Assembly: GCA_016716185.1 (NCBI GenBank)
Contig: JADJWV010000002.1
Span: forward strand, 844,501-908,500
DNA from: Saprospiraceae bacterium
Lineage (GTDB): Bacteria > Bacteroidota > Bacteroidia > Chitinophagales > Saprospiraceae
Direction of reading: 5' to 3'
Length of the DNA stretch: 64,000 bases
Under the pieces are notes generated by a model. That model searched no databases. It was not told where the DNA came from and saw only the letters and a list, made by a program, of their open reading frames with translations. Positions 61,173-64,000 of the stretch are shown here, one piece after another (position 1 is the first letter of the stretch; every line of letters begins with the position of its first letter). Position numbers and translations under genes: made by a program.

Positions 61173-61516
61173 GGTTTTATATTGGTTAATCTAATAATTA
61201 CTTGTTCAAGGAATTTAATTCTTAGGGTGTTCTTTAATGTTATTTGATTTTCTTTTTTTAGTTCTTGGATTAAGTCTTTTATTCTTTGAATCAGAGTGAA
61301 TCTAATACTCTCGGATTCCTGTTCATAAAATGATTCAATAGGGACATCAAAAAGGTGATGGTATGTTAGGAGTAGTTCAGTGGTAGGTGATCTAAGTCCT
61401 TTCTCATATCTGGAAATGTTTGAGTAATCCGGAAGATTTAGAAGATAGGCAATATCTTCCTGGACTAATCCGGATCTCTTTCGATAAACTCTTAAATAAT
61501 TTGGTGGTGAAGACAT
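61169..61516 (-). CDS. XRE family transcriptional regulator
   Basis: The 115-residue protein has an N-terminal Cro/cI-type helix-turn-helix (LRVYRKRSGLVQEDIAYLLN, then NISRYEKGLRSPTTELLLTY) and a C-terminal helical region that could mediate dimerisation. Its ATG-stop overlap with the RuvC-like gene makes a two-gene unit. A dyad lies about 80 bases upstream and could be its operator. It probably controls element genes. Confidence 0.88.
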   Translation of the reverse strand: MSSPPNYLRVYRKRSGLVQEDIAYLLNLPDYSNISRYEKGLRSPTTELLLTYHHLFDVPIESFYEQESESIRFTLIQRIKDLIQELKKENQITLKNTLRIKFLEQVIIRLTNIKP

Positions 61517-61888
61517 AAATTAAAATGGGCACCAGGTATGTATTCCCTGATGCCCTAAGTTTATTCTTCTAATGATGTCTATCGTAGACGGTATTAATTG
61601 CCAAATTGGCAATTTTTTCGCCCAAGTTCCGAGTTTAGATATAAATCTACGCTTTAATAAGCATTGAATTAGTATTGATTGATATATCAGGCACCTCCGC
61701 ACCTGTAGGAACCCAAAATCTACGGCAATGAAAAAGAACCGCAGATTGCAATCCAACGGTGCAAAGGCACCGTCATAAAATATATTTAATCCGATTAAAT
61801 AGTTAATAATCGAAATGAGAGGTAGTATCTGAAGTCCCGATGTTAAACCATTCAGTCCTTCTTTATATGTTCATTTTAGCATGATCAA
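61517..61888. other. Intergenic region between the XRE and replication-type genes
   Basis: No convincing gene is present. An open minus-strand frame at 61520-61756 has no protein-like features. The main structure is a dyad ATTGCC-AAATT-GGCAAT (61597-61613) followed on the plus strand by a T-run, so it could be an operator or a plus-strand terminator. Confidence 0.5.
61597..61613. promoter_or_regulatory. Candidate XRE operator dyad
   Basis: ATTGCC and GGCAAT flank AAATT, a perfect inverted repeat about 81 bases upstream of the XRE start. T residues at 61614-61618 mean a terminator reading plus-strand is the main alternative. Confidence 0.4.
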
Positions 61889-62413
61889 TTATGAATTGTC
61901 AATTCCAAATTTCCTTAGATAACCTGAATTCCTTATGGCTTCACTGATACTAATTCCATTTCCGGTCTTAAAAGGAAGTCTTTTTTCTTTTGTTTTGTTT
62001 TCTTTTGTATATTTAGTTTTGTTATATGCAACATTTTGCATATCTTTTGGTACTTCATTTGCATTGGTTGATGTCATTGGTTGCATATCTTGAATAGAAT
62101 AGAACAATTTCGTTTTACCTCGTCTGTCCAGTGAGTAATTTAAAGATTCATGGTTTTGACCGGTTATGTTAATTAAACCACGCTGTGAAAGCGTTTTTAG
62201 CGTTTCAGATATAGTTCTTACTGATAGTCCGGTCTTCAAACTGAATTGACTTTGAGATATCCTGTCTCTGGTTTTTCTTTTACCAGTATATCTGTCTATC
62301 CAACCAGAAGTTTGTCGGATTATGATAAGAAGTATTTTTAATTCCGATTCAGTTAATTTTGGGAGATATTCATCAAAGAGTATGTTCGGTACTTGAGTTG
62401 AACATTTCATCAT
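61889..62413 (-). CDS. Replication-initiator-like winged-helix protein
   Basis: The product starts near MMKCSTQVPNILFDEYLPKL, a beginning typical of phage replication protein O-like and plasmid/ICE proteins: QVPNxxFDxxLPxLTxSELKILLIIIRQTSGW. A winged helix-turn-helix follows (ISQSQFSLKTGLSVRTISETLKTLSQRGLI). The rest is basic and unstructured. Start choice is uncertain (62413, 62410 or 62431); all overlap the recombinase stop at 62373, so the two are coupled. It may initiate replication of the excised element. Confidence 0.72.
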   Translation of the reverse strand: MMKCSTQVPNILFDEYLPKLTESELKILLIIIRQTSGWIDRYTGKRKTRDRISQSQFSLKTGLSVRTISETLKTLSQRGLINITGQNHESLNYSLDRRGKTKLFYSIQDMQPMTSTNANEVPKDMQNVAYNKTKYTKENKTKEKRLPFKTGNGISISEAIRNSGYLRKFGIDNS

Positions 62414-64000
62414 AGAGTAATTTTTCTTCATTATCCTGATCATTCTCGACCTGAAGTTCAAAGAATCCCATGATGATATCAAGGAGTTCTTTCATTCTTG
62501 CTCTCAATTCCGGGGTATACACAAGCTCTTGCGAAAAGTTGTTGATTTTGTCATTATCTACTGTACATGTTCGAGGTATACCCCGTTCATGTGCACATGA
62601 TGAATTATTGAAGCGATTTGCTATGTCATTGAATGGTAAATTCATTGTAATCATTAGCTTTTTTCCATGTACTTGAAGGTTCGAGGTGAACAATTTGATG
62701 ATTCTCCTTTTATCGTCAATTATGCTATTTATATACGAATTCTTAAGGCTTTTTATCAGTTCGAGGAAATTTCTGGTTTTTCGGAAAATAATTTCCCTAT
62801 GATTGCTAAACTGATCTGATTTCTTGTTTAATAGTTGGATTTCAATCAAGCACTTCTCTTTCTTTTCTTCAAATTGCACCTTATCAATCATACCTTCAAT
62901 AAAGGCATCGGCTAACCTATCTAATTTAATGGATATTTGGCTTCTACTAAGCCTTAAAGAGTCTTCAATGCTTTTAGAATCCTGGCTGTAATTTATTTGG
63001 GCTTCCATAAGTAATTCATTTAGTAAGTTGCTTTCAACCGGATGCAATTGAACATCTTCCATAGATTTTAATAGCATTTTTTCAATCATATCTTCACGAA
63101 CACACTTGGTAGGACATTCCTTTGTATGACAACGGTAATAGATGTGTCCTTTAGCAATTTCTCCAATCAATGAGTAATTACATCCTTCGCATTTTAATAA
63201 CCTCCGGAATAGAAAATTGTGTTTGTTTGATTTAGTATTGGTTTTTCCCTTTAGGATGTTTTGCACATCAAAGAAAAGCTTAGGGGAAATAAGGGGAACA
63301 TGGTTGCCTTGGAAAGTTTTACCTTTTACTTTCATTACTCCGGTATAGAATGGATTGTTGAGTATTTTTGAGAGTCCTTGGTAGGTAATATCTTGTCCGA
63401 TTGAATTTTTTAATCCAAACTCTTTCATAATTTCAACCAATTCATTTAGATTGTATTTTCCAGTCGCATATAGCTGAAAAGCCTTTTTAACTAATGGGCT
63501 TTTTACTGGATCGATAGCTTTAATATTCCCTCTGCCAGTATCGAGATATCCGGCAGGAGCCATAAAGGGGTAAATACCTTGCTTTAAACGGCCGTATAGT
63601 CCTTTCATAGCCTCTTCACGAAGATTTCGAATATAATCCGAAGCTATGACTGCTTGAATATCGGCAGCCAATCGACCACCACGTCCTTTCATATCCAGAC
63701 TTTCATGTGCAAAGTGAATTTCATATCCTTGATCAATTAGATCTCCAAGAGAAGCCCAATCCTTAAGATTCCTCGCACTACGGTCTATTTTATGGATAAT
63801 CACACCAGTAGCTTTACCGGACTTCACTAACTTCATCATTTTGTTGAATAACGGTCTGCCTTGTTTGGCTGCCGTTTCCTGTTCTTCAAACCATTCAGTG
63901 ATATTTAGGTTATGCTTTTCCGCATAGCGAATAATCGCTTCCTTTTGTTCTTGAAGCGATACGCCAGTTCCTTGTTTGACGGTTGAAACCCGTATATATC
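62373..64000 (-). CDS. Large serine recombinase (site-specific integrase), N-terminus beyond window
   Basis: Reading the minus strand from base 64000 gives YIRVSTVKQGTG, the start of the resolvase domain with its catalytic Ser just inside the window, then KIDRSARNLKDW. The recombinase domain follows (GRLAADIQAVIASDYIRNLREEAMKG, APAGYLD, NNPFYTGVMKVKGK), then a zinc-ribbon (CEGCNYSLIG, YYRCHTKECPTKC), then a coiled-coil. Such enzymes integrate and excise phages, ICEs and islands without an obvious sequence-matched tRNA target. At least 542 residues are visible, and only the first few are missing. It probably moves the region that starts after tRNA-Leu, but the far attachment site is outside the window. 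Confidence 0.93.
   Translation of the reverse strand, partial: YIRVSTVKQGTGVSLQEQKEAIIRYAEKHNLNITEWFEEQETAAKQGRPLFNKMMKLVKSGKATGVIIHKIDRSARNLKDWASLGDLIDQGYEIHFAHESLDMKGRGGRLAADIQAVIASDYIRNLREEAMKGLYGRLKQGIYPFMAPAGYLDTGRGNIKAIDPVKSPLVKKAFQLYATGKYNLNELVEIMKEFGLKNSIGQDITYQGLSKILNNPFYTGVMKVKGKTFQGNHVPLISPKLFFDVQNILKGKTNTKSNKHNFLFRRLLKCEGCNYSLIGEIAKGHIYYRCHTKECPTKCVREDMIEKMLLKSMEDVQLHPVESNLLNELLMEAQINYSQDSKSIEDSLRLSRSQISIKLDRLADAFIEGMIDKVQFEEKKEKCLIEIQLLNKKSDQFSNHREIIFRKTRNFLELIKSLKNSYINSIIDDKRRIIKLFTSNLQVHGKKLMITMNLPFNDIANRFNNSSCAHERGIPRTCTVDNDKINNFSQELVYTPELRARMKELLDIIMGFFELQVENDQDNEEKLLYDEMFNSSTEHTL

Noticed and set aside
61520..61756. 78-codon minus-strand frame upstream of the XRE gene
   Set aside because: The peptide has no domain-like pattern and covers a palindromic, probably regulatory stretch.

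Overview
The window looks like a chromosome segment of a Bacteroidota member, most likely a Saprospiraceae-type environmental bacterium. I infer this from at least five large secreted proteins with a type IX secretion (T9SS) C-terminal sorting domain, SprB-like and HYR-like repeats, Bacteroidota promoter boxes (TAnnTTTG) in front of several genes, a DUF3127 protein, and few clear Shine-Dalgarno sites.

Layout. 1-5.2 kb: the N-terminal part of a cysteine desulfurase (minus strand), then meaB, an M23 peptidase and a Bcp peroxiredoxin in a tight plus-strand run. After them come palindromic repeats that flank a DUF559 (Vsr-like) nuclease gene, and a small metal-binding lipoprotein. 5.2-9.5 kb: a Cys-rich secreted protein with dockerin-like repeats and a T9SS tail. 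9.6-21 kb: mostly housekeeping and conserved unknowns (small membrane protein, DUF3127, two secreted unknowns, proS, a Tyr/Gly-rich secreted protein, a FadL-like outer membrane protein, yaaA overlapping a penicillin-acylase-family gene). Inside it, a four-helix-bundle gene sits between two inverted arrays of related 8-bp repeats. 21-30 kb: interspersed repeats carrying an 8-bp VNTR, a minus-strand IscA-like/DoxX/propeller cluster, a VOC protein, a heme-bearing propeller protein with a T9SS tail, and an ABC-F protein. 30.26-31.92 kb: a complete IS with inverted ends and 7-bp target duplications, inserted into one of the VNTR repeats.

32-50 kb: surface-protein territory. Two very large minus-strand secreted proteins form an operon, one with SprB-like repeats and a possible C-terminal barrel. 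They are followed on the plus strand by a 3,214-residue multidomain T9SS protein and a smaller neighbour that shares one of its domains. 50.6-51.4 kb: tRNA-Gly(GCC), a second four-helix-bundle gene and tRNA-Leu(TAA).

51.4-64 kb is a more A/T-rich accessory region that starts right after the tRNA-Leu terminator. It holds an HTH gene pair, then a four-gene defence operon: hsdR, an AbiJ-like/HEPN gene, a fused hsdM-hsdS, and an AAA ATPase with a CxxC hook motif and a PrrC/RloC-type Arg-Glu-His C-terminus. On the minus strand, converging on the operon, are a small unknown gene, a RuvC-fold-like gene overlapping an XRE repressor gene, a replication-initiator-like wHTH gene, and a large serine recombinase cut by the window end. 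My reading is a mobile defence island in which restriction is backed by two potential RNA-cleaving abortive-infection proteins. No homology search was possible, so family names rest on motifs and remembered family features.
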